From Lota lota (taxonomy: Eukaryota; Chordata; Actinopteri; Gadiformes; Lotidae), in contig JACYXH010000216.1 in the NCBI GenBank assembly GCA_026745465.1, forward strand, positions 7,814,176 through 7,878,175: a stretch of DNA of 64,000 nucleotides, given 5' to 3'. This document shows positions 1-17,539 of the stretch, piece after piece. The translations under genes and the position numbers were made by a program. Under the pieces are notes generated by a model, which saw nothing but the letters and a program-made list of their open reading frames with translations, made no database searches and was not told where the DNA came from. The number at the start of each line of letters is the position of its first letter. The stretch's first letter is position 1.

Positions 1-220
1 GATCCTGGGGGTATGTCCACCTGAGGGGAGCTTCAACTGGCACCTTGCTTTGGACCATAGGCTCCTGGGCTGTCTTAGCCTCCTGTACCTGTGGAGTATT
101 GGCAGGCTTTTGAACTCTGTTTGGATTGTAACCAGGCTTGCTTCTGACAAATCGAGCATTACACAGCTGGCCAAGCATGGCCACTGTAACCAGGTACACC
201 GCAATCCACTTCATGACCAT
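1..220 (-). CDS. Zona pellucida protein, ZP3 (ZPC)-like, first exon, cut by window edge
   Basis: Read on the minus strand, an open frame starts at an ATG at 220 (a second in-frame ATG lies at 214) and runs to base 1 without a stop. The product begins with a hydrophobic signal peptide (IAVYLVTVAMLGQLCNA) followed by a short linker and a Pro-rich stretch ending PLRWTYPQD. The last motif is what I would expect just before the ZP domain of fish ZP3-type egg-envelope proteins; the ZP domain itself lies outside the window. ZP3 proteins are secreted, cleaved near the C-terminus and polymerise with other ZP proteins into the egg coat. The gene diverges from the ZP gene starting at 1090 and has a TATA box about 70 bp upstream of the start. 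ZP3 is the best guess; another ZP class is possible because only the N-terminus is seen. Confidence 0.62.
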   Translation of the reverse strand, partial: MVMKWIAVYLVTVAMLGQLCNARFVRSKPGYNPNRVQKPANTPQVQEAKTAQEPMVQSKVPVEAPLRWTYPQD

Positions 221-288
221 GTCTTCACAACAACAAGTGATCTACGAGCTCACTGGATATTGTGAGGCCAGTGGAAAACCAGCACAGG

Positions 289-296
289 CTTTTATA
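289..296 (-). promoter_or_regulatory. TATA box of the ZP3-like gene
   Basis: TATAAAAG on the minus strand, about 70 bp upstream of the ATG at 220. It mirrors the TATA box at 1016-1023 that serves the divergent ZP gene. The duplicate locus has lost exactly this element by a ~10-bp deletion (junction at 4960/4961). Confidence 0.7.
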
Positions 297-1015
297 ACCA
301 AACACCAGTGTTGACTTGACAACTTCTCCCGCCCCTTCTGCTGACCACGTCTCTGCCAGGTTTAAAGGGTGCAGGTCAAAGAAACAGCATTTTAATTTAG
401 GCAATATGATGGCAGCAATGAAATGACTGAAATACTTTTTGGGCATTCTTAAAGAAATACACAAATATTACCAGAGCTGCAAAAATAGCCCTAGGCTTCT
501 GGAGCTGGAATGATGAGCATTTACTATGCAAATGTTCAATAAACTAAAGATTGTTTATTGGATATTATTATTACAAAGTAGTATTGATTACTATTGCAAT
601 CAGCTGTTCCTTGAACCGTCAAACGTTTTTTTAGAAGGTCCTTGAGTCAATATTGCTGACCATCTAGAACTTGGTAACAGGTCGCAAGGACCTTATCAAG
701 GTTGGAATTATGTTTAATCAGCTCAAGTGACCCAGATCAATGACGACTGATGCTATAATGGAGCTAAATGTTTCCCCCAAATATTATATTTCCTCAATGT
801 CAACAAATAAGAAGAAACCTTTAGTTTTTTTAATGTAATACAAAACATAAAATGTTTAAAAGTTTTATAAAATGTTACCTCAAACAAGGTTAATAAAATG
901 TGTTTATTTATTAGCCTAACCCATTAGTAGGCCACTGAAACAGAAACCATTTTATTGGCACCTGTGGTCAGCAAATGGCCTGTGCAAAACCAACAAGTCA
1001 GCATGACCCAACTGT

Positions 1016-1023
1016 TATAAAAG
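1016..1023 (+). promoter_or_regulatory. TATA box of the intact ZP gene
   Basis: TATAAAAG about 70 bp upstream of the ATG at 1090. In the duplicate the matching stretch (5674-5684) reads TACTGTGTAAAAG, so the TATA core is interrupted. Confidence 0.75.
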
Positions 1024-1089
1024 CCAGCAAAACTTTTACAAACTTTCCACAGCATCTACTGAGCTTTTTCAGTCACTTGCTGTGAAACC

Positions 1090-3954
1090 ATGACAATATT
1101 GGCCTCTGTTTGCCTTGTGGCCACGGCCCTTAGCTGCCTGGCTGATGCTCAGAATTACCAAAAGCCTGCGCAGAGACCTCAGTCTCTGGTGCCACAGTGG
1201 CCCCCGTTGAACCCAGCTCCTTCGGCTCCTAAGGTTCCTAAGGCTCCCCAGGCTCACCAGGCTCCCGCACCTCAGTGGCCCCCGACTCTTCAGGCCCCTC
1301 AGACTCAATACAACCCTCCCAAGCAATCCCCCGGGCCAGCCGCGCCTCCAAAGTACACTCCTGTCAAGCCCCAGACAACCCAGAAACCCAAGGTCGTGCC
1401 ACAGCAGCACCAGCTGCCCCAGCAACCCAAACAGCCCAAGCATATTCCTCCAAAACAGCAGCAGCCTGGAAAGACTCAGTTTACTACAGAGCCATCCCAG
1501 AGCTGTGATGTGGAGGCTGCCTACAAGATACAGTGTGGCCCCCAGGACATTTCTGCTCCCGTCTGTGGAAATATCAACTGCTGCTTCGATGGACGCATGT
1601 GCTATTACGGAAAGGCAGGTAAGTGTTGCAAGACACCCCTAATCTTGTATTAACTTGGAGACATTAAATGTGCCTCTTTTCTCGTTCGTTTTTCACCAGT
1701 GACTGTTCAGTGCACCAAAGACGCCCAGTTCATTGTGGTGGTGGCCAGAGATGCCACACTGCCAAACATTGACCTGGAATCAGTGTCGCTGCTTGGAATC
1801 GGTCCAGGCTGTACACCTGTGGGCAGCACCTCAGCCTTTGCTATCTACCAGTTCCCTGTGACTGCCTGCGGTACTGCTATGATGGTATGGTCCTCCATTC
1901 ATGAATTATTTGATCAGGCCAATTTGATGTGTGACCAAAATAGTTGAGGATATTTGAATATCACAATGCATTCACCGATTTGTGGTGTCATTTATCTGTT
2001 AATAATTTACCATAGGCCTTTATTTTCCATTTCAAATTGATGAATGTATCTTTTACACAACTATATGATATTGTAACCAGACTCTTATTTTCATATGAAT
2101 GTTTTTATGGAGATCGTCACTGATAACTTCAGAACTAACAGCAAACTCCTCATAGGAAGAGCCTGGTGTGTTGATCTACGAGAACAGAATGTTATCTTCA
2201 TACGAAGTGGGAGTTGGGCCTTATGGTTCCATCACTAGAGACACCACCTATGAGTGGGTACTTGTATTTTTATACATCTAAAACCAATCTTGACCATTTT
2301 AGTTAGGTGTTTAGTATGCATTTACTTGGGTTTATTGTTTTGTGTCTCTGTGGTTTCATAGTGCAAGTGTGACTTTATGTTATTTGTTTGATCTCATGTG
2401 CTTGTTATCACTCTGTTAATCGTGTCCCTCATTTACCAATGTGAAGCACTTTGTAAGGAAAACCTTGATTTTAATAGTAATTCTCAGGGTATATGCTACA
2501 ATTTGACTTTTAAATATCCATCCTGTGTGACTCTGACTGCCAAACTCGTGTGTAATTCAACCCAAAATAAGAGTTCTCAGAATTGTGACCAAATCTTTCA
2601 TTCCAAATATGGATTTACAAAGAAAACATAAAGATAAGAGTCTTACTCTGCTCACTCTCTGTTCTTCTCAGGTTGCTCTTTCAGTGTAGATATATTGGCT
2701 CCACCATCGAAGCACTGGTCATTGAGGTTTTGCTTATTCCACCTCCCGGACCAATCGCTGTCCTTGGACCCATCCGGGTGGAGCTACAGTTGGCCAACGG
2801 AGTGTGTACCTTCAAGGGATGTCACGAAGGTCAGTGGAAAGAAATATTGACATTTCACTATGAGAAAAAAATGCTTTTCAGTCAATTTTAATATTGAATA
2901 TTGTATTTATTTAATTTGGACCTCAATGCTGGTTGGACATAATTGATGAATATGGTTTGATCACTTTTGACTATTTGGCAGAGGACGTGGTTTATGGATC
3001 CTTCTACACCGAAGGCGACTACCCTGTGGTAAAGATCCTCAGGGATCCCGTTTACGTTCAGATCCAACTGCTGGAGAGGACCGACCCAAATCTGGTCTTG
3101 ATTCTAGGCCGCTGCTGGACTACCTCCGATCCCAACCCATACAGCTTCCCCCAGTGGGACTTGCTGATTGATGGGTATGCCTAACAAAGTAGACTTGAGC
3201 CAAACCACCCATGTCCTACACTTGAAGCATTGCTGAAAGGCTTTAGGGCATAGAAGTTTCAAGTAGGCCTTATCTTTGAAGTGCATGAGTAAAGTAGCAT
3301 GTTTGAGTACTTCTCCAGTCTTCTCAAGTACTCCAGTCTACAGTCACATGATGATGATTATGAAGATGTAACATTCAATTTTTTCACTCGCCTCCTTTCT
3401 CTTTCCTCCCCCAGCTGTCCCTACCGTGACAACCGTTACCAGACGGCACTGGAAGCTGTCTCTGGCGTCGCAATACCGCCTCACTACAAGCGTTTCATTT
3501 TCAAGATGTTCACATTCGTGGATCAGAGCACTCTAAGTCCACTGAGGCAAAAGGTAATACATCCGACCTGTAACAGTTTGGTTTTATTTTTCACCTCAAG
3601 TCACCAGTGTCTGAAAAGGGCCTAATCTACATGTTCTGTTCCCAGGTGTTCATTCACTGTAACACAGTTGTGTGTGTGCCCAGTGCCGGAGACAATTGTG
3701 AACCCGGATGTTTCAGGAAGAGTAAGGAAACCTTTGATTGTTATTATCTTAAGTGACTGAAAACAGGTATTGTTGTTCACAGGATATAACCTGCATTCAG
3801 TGTCTTTTAATCTCGCAATGACCGGCATTGTCTACTCTTTCAACTACCTCCCACAGGGAGAGAGGCCGGCCAAGTTACGCAGCGGTACAGTCAAAACACT
3901 GCCCTGGTTAGCAGTATGGAGGTCCAGTTCGTCTCACCAGCCCAAACTTCTTGA
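1090..3954 (+). CDS. Zona pellucida egg-envelope protein, choriogenin H / ZPB type (trefoil + ZP domain)
   Basis: Eight exons join in frame to 491 residues: 1090-1618, 1700-1884, 2156-2253, 2672-2829, 2982-3174, 3415-3553, 3646-3721, 3857-3954. Residues 1-20 are a signal peptide. Residues ~22-135 are rich in Pro and Gln (PQWPP-like repeats), a hallmark of fish choriogenin H/ZPB N-termini and a likely transglutaminase substrate. A trefoil (P-type) domain spans Cys139-Cys171 with six cysteines. A ZP domain follows across exons 2-7. An RKRR furin-type site, assembled across the last intron, ends the ZP domain and is followed by a short tail to the TGA at 3952-3954. There is no GPI or transmembrane tail, as in secreted fish choriogenins. 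Intron 3 uses a GTGGGT donor that restores YELLFQCRY. The family is certain; orthology to zp1, zp4 or zpb is not. It forms the intact half of a divergent ZP pair. Confidence 0.88.
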
Positions 3955-4025
3955 TTGCTCGCAAATGCAATTAAAGCTGTTACTGCAACATTCATATTTG
4001 TCTGTGACAGATAACAAGTGACTCA

Positions 4026-4031
4026 AATAAA
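4026..4031 (+). terminator. Polyadenylation signal of the intact ZP gene
   Basis: AATAAA 72 bp after the stop codon, giving a very short 3'UTR as is usual for choriogenin genes. The duplicate keeps the same signal near 8680. Confidence 0.65.
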
Positions 4032-4280
4032 TATTCAGGTCCTTGAACATGTGTCATCTCTCAATTGGGTCTGTCTCTGATTTTAATTGATGGGCAACAT
4101 GCAGGCAAACAACACCATTCCCTACATATAATACATGTTTGTTTATGTGCATGACAATATTACAATCAAGCTCAAGGATCATAACAACAAAGGAGTCTAC
4201 ACATGATTCAAAGGGTTAAATAAATATGTATTAATCAAAATTAAATATAGTGTGTAGCGAATGGATGAGTGGAACGTGTG

Positions 4281-4617
4281 TGTAGCAAACTCTACTACTA
4301 CACGCCACCTAGGTGGCTTTTCCCACTCCACATAGGTGACTTTCCTCGAGCTCCTCCAAACAAATGGACACAGGGTGGTGATGTTTAAACCGGTTTATTG
4401 CCAAGGTTGAGTAAAATGATACATGCAGATGGTGCTCCATGCTGCCATGTAGGAGATCTCTCTCTGAGTATGTGCGGTGATTGCTGGTTTAACCTGTGCA
4501 CATTGACTGCTCAATGAGCCACACGTGTGCAGCCTCACCCAGCCCCAGACTCCAATCAGTCTGACTCGGGCCAGGTGAGGCTGCTTAAACCAGCCAACAT
4601 CCACACACACTCCCACA
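4281..4617 (-). mobile_element. Solo LTR of an LTR retrotransposon (337 bp)
   Basis: Present in unit 1 and absent from the matching place in unit 2 (about 8930). On the plus strand it begins TGTAGC and ends CCCACA (TG...CA termini). It is flanked by a 5-bp target-site duplication, GTGTG, at 4276-4280 and 4618-4622. On the minus strand it carries AATAAA (in GGCAATAAACCGG) about 110 bp from its 3' end, as expected of an LTR in that orientation. No internal coding region is present, so it is a recombined solo LTR. The family is not identified. Confidence 0.75.
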
Positions 4618-4742
4618 GTGTGCAACAGAAAACCATGTCCATAAGGGACAGAAGCAACAAAACGAAACAAAAAAACGCCAATCCTGCCTGTGCGTGAAGA
4701 AAGCGAGAATGGCTGATGTGGTCCACCTTATGACCACATCAC

Positions 4743-4892
4743 TGTCTTGGCCTCCTGTACCTGTGGAGTATTGGCAGGCTTTTGAACTCTGTTTGGATTG
4801 TAACCAGGCTTGCTTCTGACAAATTGAGCATTAAACAGCTGGCCAAGCATGGCCACTGTGACCAGGTACACCGCATTCTACTTCATGACCAT
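4743..4892 (-). pseudogene. ZP3-like first exon, duplicated, truncated and broken
   Basis: Copy of 71-220. The start codon survives (ATG at 4892), but the Trp codon shortly after it is now TAG, a stop at the fourth codon of the longer start. The rest of the gene was not duplicated: homology stops at about 4743. The TATA box upstream has been removed by a ~10-bp deletion. It cannot make a protein. Confidence 0.8.
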
Positions 4893-5752
4893 GTCTTCAC
4901 AACAACAAGTGATCTACGAGCTCACTGGATATTGTGAGGCCAGTGGAAGACCAGCACAGGCCAAACACCGGTGTTGACTTGACAACTTCTCCCGCCCCTT
5001 CTGCTGACCACGTCTCTGCCAGGTTTAAAGGGTGCAGGTCAAAGAAACAGCATTTTAATTGAGGCAATATGATGGCAGCAATGAAATGACAAATACTTTT
5101 TGGGCGTTCTTAAAGACATACACAAATATTACCAGAGATGCATAAATAGCCCTAGGTTTCTGGAGCTGGAATGATAAGCATTTACTATGCAAAATGTCAA
5201 TGAACTAAAGGTTATTTCTTGGATATTATTACTAAGTATTATTTATTACTATTGCAATCAGCTATACCTTGAACCGTCAAACGTTTTTTAGAAGGTCCAT
5301 GAGTCAATATTGCTGATCATCTAGAACTTGGTAACAGGTCGCAAGGACCTTATCAAGGTTGGAATTCGGTTTAATCAGTTCAAGTGACCCAGATCAATGA
5401 TGACTGATGCTATAATGGAGCTCATTTTATTTTCCCAAACATTCTATTTCCTCAATGTCAACAAATAAGAAGAAACCTTTCGTTTTTAAATGTAATACAA
5501 AACATAAAATGTTTAAACGTTTTATAAAATGTTACCTCTGATAAGGTTAATAAAAATGTGTTTATTTATTAGCCTAACCCATTAGTAGGCCACTGAAACA
5601 GAAACCACTTTATTGGCACCTGTGGTCAGCAAATCACCTGTGCAAAACCAACAAGTCAGCATGACCCAACTGTTACTGTGTAAAAGCCAGCAAAACTTCT
5701 ACAAACTTTCCACAGCATCTACTGAGCTTTTTCAGTCACTTGCTGTGGAACC

Positions 5753-8609
5753 ATGAAGACAATATGGGCTTCTGTTTGCCTTGTGGCCGCGGCCCTTAAC
5801 TGCCTGGCTGACGCTCAGAATTACTAAAAGTCTGCGCAGGCACCTCAGCCTCTGGTGCCACAGTGGCCCCCGTTGAACCCAGCTCCTTCGGCTCCTAAGG
5901 TTCCTAAGGCTCACCAGGCTCCTGCACCTCAGCGGCCCCTGGCTCCTCAGGCCCCTTAGACTCAATACAACCCTCCTAAGCAATCCCCCAGGCCTGCCGC
6001 GCCTCCTAAGTACACTCCTGTCAAGCCCCAGACAACCCAGAAACCCAAGGTCGTGCCACAGCAGCACCAGCTGCCCCAGCAACCCAAACAGCCCAAGCAT
6101 ATTCCTCCAAAACAGCAGCAGCCTGGAAAGACTCCGTTTACTACAGAGCCATCCCAGAGCTGTGAGGTGGAGGCTGCCTACAAGATACAGTGTGGGCCCC
6201 AGGACATTTCTGCTCCCGTCTGTGGAAATATCAACTGCTGCTTCGATGGACGCATGTGCTATTACGGAAAGGCAGGTAAGTGTTGCAAGACACCCCTAAT
6301 CTTGTATTAACTGGGAGACATTGAATGTGCCTCTTTTCTCGTTTGGTTTTCCACCAGCGACTGTGCACCAAGGACGCCCAGTTCATTGTGGTGGTGGCCA
6401 GAGATGCCACACTGCCAAACATTGACCTGGAATCAGTGTTGCTGCTTGGATCCGGTCCAGGCTGTACACCTGTGGGCAGCACCTCAGCCTTCGCTATCTA
6501 CCAGTTCCCTGTGACTGCCTGCGGTACTGCTATGATGTTATGGTCCTCCATTCATGAATTATTTGATCAGGCCAATTTGATGTGTGACCAAAATAGTTGT
6601 TGAGGATGTTTGAATATCACAATGCATTCACCGATTTGTGGTGTCATTTACCTGTTTATAATTTACCATAGGCCTTTATTTTCCATTTCAAATTGATGAA
6701 TGTATCTTTTACACAACTATGATATTGTAACCAGACTCTTATTTTCATTTGAATGTTATTATGGAGATCGTCACTGATAACTTCAGAACTAACAGAAAAC
6801 TCCTCATAGGAAGAGCCTGGTGTGTTGATCTACGAGAACAGAATGTTATCTTCATACGAAGTGGGAGTGGGGCCTTATGGTTCCATCACTAGAGATACCA
6901 CCTATGAGTGGGTACTTATATTTTATACATTTAAAACCAATCTTGACCATTTTAGTTAGCTGTTTAGTATGCATCTACTTGGGTTTATTGTTTTGGTCTC
7001 TGTGGTTTCATAGTGCAAGTGTGACTTTATGTTATTTGTTTGATCTCATGTGCTTGTTATCACTGTTAATCGTGTCCCTCATTTACCAATGTGAAGCACT
7101 TTGTAAGGAAAACCTTGATATTAATAGTAATTCTCAGGGTATATGCTACAATTTGACTTTTAAATATCCGTCCTGTGTGACTCTGACTGCCAAACTCTTG
7201 TGTAATTCAACCCAAAGTAAGAGTTCTCAGAATTGTGACCAAATCTTTCATTCCAAATATGGACTTACAAAGAAAACATAAAGATAAGAGTCTTACTCTG
7301 CTCACTCTCTGTTCTTCTCAGGTTGCTCTTCCAGTGTAGATATATTGGCACCGCCATCAAAACACTGGTCATTGAGGTTTTTGTTATTCCGCCTCCTCGA
7401 CCAATCGCTGTCCTTGGACCCATCCGGGTGGAGCTACAGTTGGCACACGGAGTGTGTACCTTCAAGGGATGTCACGAAGGCCAGTGGAAAGAAATATTGA
7501 CATTTCACCACGAGAAAAAAAATGCTTTTCAGTCAATGTTAATATTTAATGTTGTATTTATTTAATTTGGACCTCAATGCTGGTTGGACATAATTGATAA
7601 ATACGGTTTGATCACTTTTGACAATTTCGCAGAGGACGTGGTTTATGGATCCTTCTACACCGAAGGCGACTACCCTGTGGTAAAGATCCTCAGGGATCCT
7701 GTCTACATTCGGATCCAACTGCTGGAGAGGACCGACCCAAATCTGGTCTTGATTCTAGGCCACTGCTGGACTACCTCCAATCCCAACCCATACAGCTTCC
7801 CCTAGTGGGACTTGCTGATTGATGGGTATGCCTAACAAAGCAGACTTGAGCCAAACCACCCATGTCCTACACTTGAAGCATTGCTGAAAAGCTTTAGGGC
7901 ATAGAAGTTTCAAGTAGGCCTTATCTTTGAAGTGCATGAGTAAAGTAGCATGTTTGAGTACTTCTCCAGTCTTCTCAAGTACTCCAGTCTAGTCACATGA
8001 TGATAATGATTATGATGATGAAACATTCATTTTTTTCACTCGCCTCTTTTCTCTCCTCCTCCCCAGCTGTCCCTACCGTGATGACCATTACCAGACGGCA
8101 CTGGAAGCTGTCTCTGGCGTCGCAATACCGCCTCACTACAAGCGTTTCATTTTCAAGATGTCACATTCGTGGATCAGAGCACTCTAAGTCCACTGAAGCA
8201 AAAGGTAATACATCTGACCTGTAACAGTTTGGTTTTATTTTTCACCTCAAGTCACCAGTGTCTGAAAAAGGCCTAATCTACATGTTCTGTTCCCAGAAGT
8301 TCATTCACTGTAACACAGTTGTGTGTGTGTGTGCCCAGTGCCGGAGACAATTGTGAACCCACATGCTTCAGGAAGAGTAAGGAAACCTTTGATTGTTATT
8401 ATCTCAAGCGACTGAAAACAGATATGGTTGTTCACAGGATATAACCTGCATTCAGTGTCTTTTAATCTCGCAATGACCGGCATTGTCTACTCTTTCAACT
8501 ACCTCCCACAGGGAGAGAGGCCGGCCAAGTTACGCAGCGGTACAGTCAAAACACTGCCCTGGTTAGCAGTATGGAGGTCCAGTTCGTCTCACCAGCCCAA
8601 ACTTCTTGA
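5753..8609 (+). pseudogene. Duplicate trefoil/ZP-domain egg-envelope gene, multiply disrupted
   Basis: Copy of the ZP gene at 1090-3954 with all eight exons recognisable; the first ends at 6275 and the last ends at the TGA 8607-8609. Visible lesions compared with the intact copy: TAA at codon 25 (5825-5827); TAG at 5957-5959; a ~5-bp deletion at the start of exon 2 (about 6362); loss of the exon 2 donor G (GTATGG became TTATGG at about 6538); TAG in exon 5 (7803-7805); a 1-bp deletion in exon 6 (about 8160); and an expanded GT run shifting the frame in exon 7 (about 8320-8332). The upstream TATA box is interrupted. Coding similarity is still high, so inactivation looks recent. Confidence 0.9.
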
Positions 8610-9037
8610 TTGCCCGCAAATGCAATTAAAGCTATTACTGCAACATTCATATTTGTCTGTGACAGATAACAAAGTGACTCAAATAAATCTTCAGGTCCTG
8701 TGTAATCTCTCAATTGGGTCTGTCTCTGATTTTAATTGAGGGGCAACATGCAGGCAAACCACGCCATTCTCTACATATAATACATGTTTGTTTATGTGCA
8801 TGACATAATATTACAATCAGGCTCAAGGATCATAACAAAGAAGGAGTCCACACATGATTCAAAGGGTTAAATATGTGTTAATCCAAAATAACTAATATAA
8901 TGTGTAGCGAATGGATGAGTCGAAGGTGTGCAACATAAAACCATGCCCATAAGGGACAGATGCAACGAAACAAAAACCCGCCAATCCTACCTGTGCTGGT
9001 TAGAAACCGAGAATGGCTGATGTGGTCCACCTTATGA

Positions 9038-9703
9038 AGCCTGCAGACCAAACCTGCAGAGGCAAAGCACATCGGCTGACGACCCTCTCAGCTCTGTCCA
9101 CTGGCTCCCTACACCAGAGAGGCAAAGAAGGTAACCACAGCAACCATCAACCTACCGAGAGCGATGGTAGTCACAATAACAACACCTTACTTATCACTAA
9201 ACACAGAACACACACACACAACGTGAGAGTCCGTTGAGATTGAAATATGTGTGAACGAATAATATGTGTGCATTTAGGTGGCTATAAATACATGCTCATA
9301 ACCATGCTTTACACTTTCACAGCCATGTTCTCAGCAGCACACAACAAATGTTACGACCTCGAACTTCCTGGTTACTCATGGCGCTGGGCAGAATCTAGCA
9401 AAGGCCAATCATTGCTGCCCGAGTCCAAGCCAGTGAACACTGATTGGATAATTATGACGCCAGACAGGGAATGTCATGGGGCGTGTCTAAGATGACACTG
9501 ATTTGCATGAGGAGACGCGGAAGAAATAGTGAATTACCGTAATACGGTATCATTCGGTCCCAATGTTATTCATACCTTCCCCTTATGTCAAGCTATATCT
9601 TTTAGCTAGCTCGAACTACAACATCCACCTGGTTTCACGATTCTGGCGCAGTCGTCAGTCCTTTACGACATCGTTTTCTTCGCGATTCGTCGGAAAGCTC
9701 ACC
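9038..9703. promoter_or_regulatory. Spacer and probable chkb promoter / 5' leader
   Basis: No supported gene between the ZP duplication and chkb. Short chance open frames occur. The last ~200 bp (about 9500-9703) become less AT-rich and contain CG dinucleotides, which fits a housekeeping promoter and leader leading to the ATG at 9704. No TATA box is evident. Confidence 0.4.
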
Positions 9704-15696
<5,993 letters not shown>

Positions 15697-16690
15697 ACAA
15701 CCTGTCCCAGTGTAACAGGAATTCCTTTTATTTAGAACCACACATCTTTAAATGATGCTGGTTTGTTACAGCAGAATTTGCTGTTGCCAGAAATGAGCCA
15801 TTTCAGTTTTTGAGTTTGGAACATGGAAGATGTAAGATACATTATACAGATAATGAGAAAATTGTCTATCTTCACTCTCCATATTTGGCTTTACATAGTT
15901 TTACTTTATGTATAATTCACTGCTTTTTATATTTTTGTTTGAGGGTCCAATTTCATTTTTAACTTTTGTTTATAATTTCTGAGAAGATGCAGCAGACCAC
16001 AATTATATCAGCTGAAAATCTTTTCCTGTAATTGTTCATGATATATTCATGCAGATAAGGATACATGAAACAATACATATACATATATTTTGATATATGT
16101 ATTAATATTCAACTGGACAACTTCTTTATTTGTAAGTCTTTCCTTAATGATTCTACCTCTTTCTCTCATATATACTGTAGGGCCTAACACATATGCTCGA
16201 TGATGGTATTGATTCTCATTTAAGATCTGAAATTGCGTATTTTCCATGATGCACTATCTATAAAATAGAAAAAAATTTAAACGAACTGAAGGATTAATGT
16301 AAACAGAAATGTATGTCGTTATTTGGCACAGGTGCATACAAATAATACATATCCACGTGACTACATGATTCTTTTGACTGAAATTACTGTTATAAATCAT
16401 TTTTTAGATGTAGCTCCTTTAAAAGGACATTTTGCACCTCTTACAATGCAAACGTTTTATAGTGTTAAAGCTTTGATTTGTTTGCCATCGCTAAGTACTA
16501 AAATTAGCTTTTTGCTCTGTCTGAAAGCTACCAGTTCCTAATTAACTTGCCTGATTTTATTTAGACAGAAATTATTCAGTGATGCTGTAATTTATTTGGT
16601 CTTCAATAGTATTGGAAAAACAAAGACTTGGCTACCGACGTGCTCAGAAGCCATGTGTTTGGATATTTCGAAAGCTAATAAAAATGTTGT
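15697..16690 (+). other. Probable chkb 3'UTR
   Basis: AT-rich stretch without supported coding sequence after the chkb stop. The first convincing AATAAA followed by a plausible end is at 16677-16682, which would give a ~1-kb 3'UTR. The exact end is inferred. Confidence 0.4.
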
Positions 16691-17503
16691 ACCATGTATG
16701 CACCGAGTTCTCTGCTCTCAAGGTGTCCTCATTTTCTTACTGGTTAGGGTTAGCTTGGAGAGTTTATTCTTGTCCATTTTGAGGGTTTAGGCGTAGGCCT
16801 TGTCAACTTTGAAACCCTTTGAGGCTGTTGATGAAGTCTACGCTGTACTGTACTGAACTCCACTGCACCAGGGAGGTACTTTGGGTGGTACTCTGAAGGC
16901 AGAGTCCCAAGAAGACCTAGGAATCACATTACCTCCCAGAGCCCTGACTGTGCCCTCTCACCCACTAGAGCTAGAAATAAACCAGATGAACATGGCTACT
17001 ACTAGAGTTCATAGCTTCTCACCTACTGCCGCTTGGAAGAAGAACACACTTGCAACCACACTGGGACTGTTTCAGAACCAACCGGAATACCTCCGTTAAA
17101 TGTCTGGGGTTATATAGTACAGCAGTCTTCGATTGGTTTAATTGGGGTTTAAGCTCTATTCTTTGTTTTAGGTTTCTGTCTATGATCATGAGACGATCTG
17201 TAAGCTTGAGAGTTGTAAAGGACGATTCCTGTAGTTTTCAATTGTATTGGGCCATTATTGTATTTACATAGCTGCATATAATGCACTCTTTTAAGAAGGA
17301 AGATATTGGGACATGTTGGTGTAAAAGCTACTGTGAAAATGATAACAGTCACCCAACCAAGCAGATATATTGCCTTTTTGAGACCTTCAGTGCAATCTAT
17401 GGCCCATCTTTTTAACTTGAACCTCTATGACTTTGTTAGTTATCGTAGTTTCATTGTGATCAGTTTCTAACCTGTTCAAAAAATGAAAAGTGATTAATTA
17501 TAG
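16691..17503. other. Intergenic region, chkb to kelch gene
   Basis: No gene, RNA or clear repeat is supported here. Short open frames are present on both strands but show no family signal. Confidence 0.5.
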
Positions 17504-17539
17504 GTGTGTGACCGGAGATCAGAATTTATACGCGTCAAG

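Larger units (their letters stand above)
221..1089. promoter_or_regulatory. Shared divergent promoter region of two egg-coat genes
   Basis: About 870 bp separate the two start codons, with TATA boxes about 70 bp from each ATG and AT-rich DNA between. E-box-like CANNTG sites are present, for example CAGCTG at 601-606. Oocyte ZP genes are known to be driven by E-box-binding FIGLA, so bidirectional oocyte expression is plausible but inferred. The region is copied at about 4893-5752, with both TATA boxes damaged there. Confidence 0.5.
71..4733. repeat. Tandem duplication unit 1 (divergent ZP pair)
   Basis: This unit carries the 5' end of the ZP3-like gene, the shared promoter and the complete ZP gene. 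It matches 4743-9037 in the same order and orientation. Both units end in the same ~20-base string, TGATGTGGTCCACCTTATGA. Without the LTR insertion and its duplicated target site (342 bp) it is about 4.32 kb, close to the 4.30 kb of unit 2. Confidence 0.88.
4743..9037. repeat. Tandem duplication unit 2 (degenerated ZP pair)
   Basis: Direct repeat of 71-4733, beginning inside the first exon of the ZP3-like gene, so that gene is 3'-truncated here. Exons and introns remain alignable by eye throughout, which implies a fairly recent duplication. All clear coding lesions are in this unit. Confidence 0.88.

Noticed and set aside
1069-1443. 124-codon open frame on the minus strand over ZP exon 1
   Set aside because: Complement of the Pro/Gln-rich coding exon; it also appears over the dead copy at 5732-6100.
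4395-4670. 91-codon open frame on the minus strand
   Set aside because: Lies almost wholly inside the solo LTR and has no family signal.
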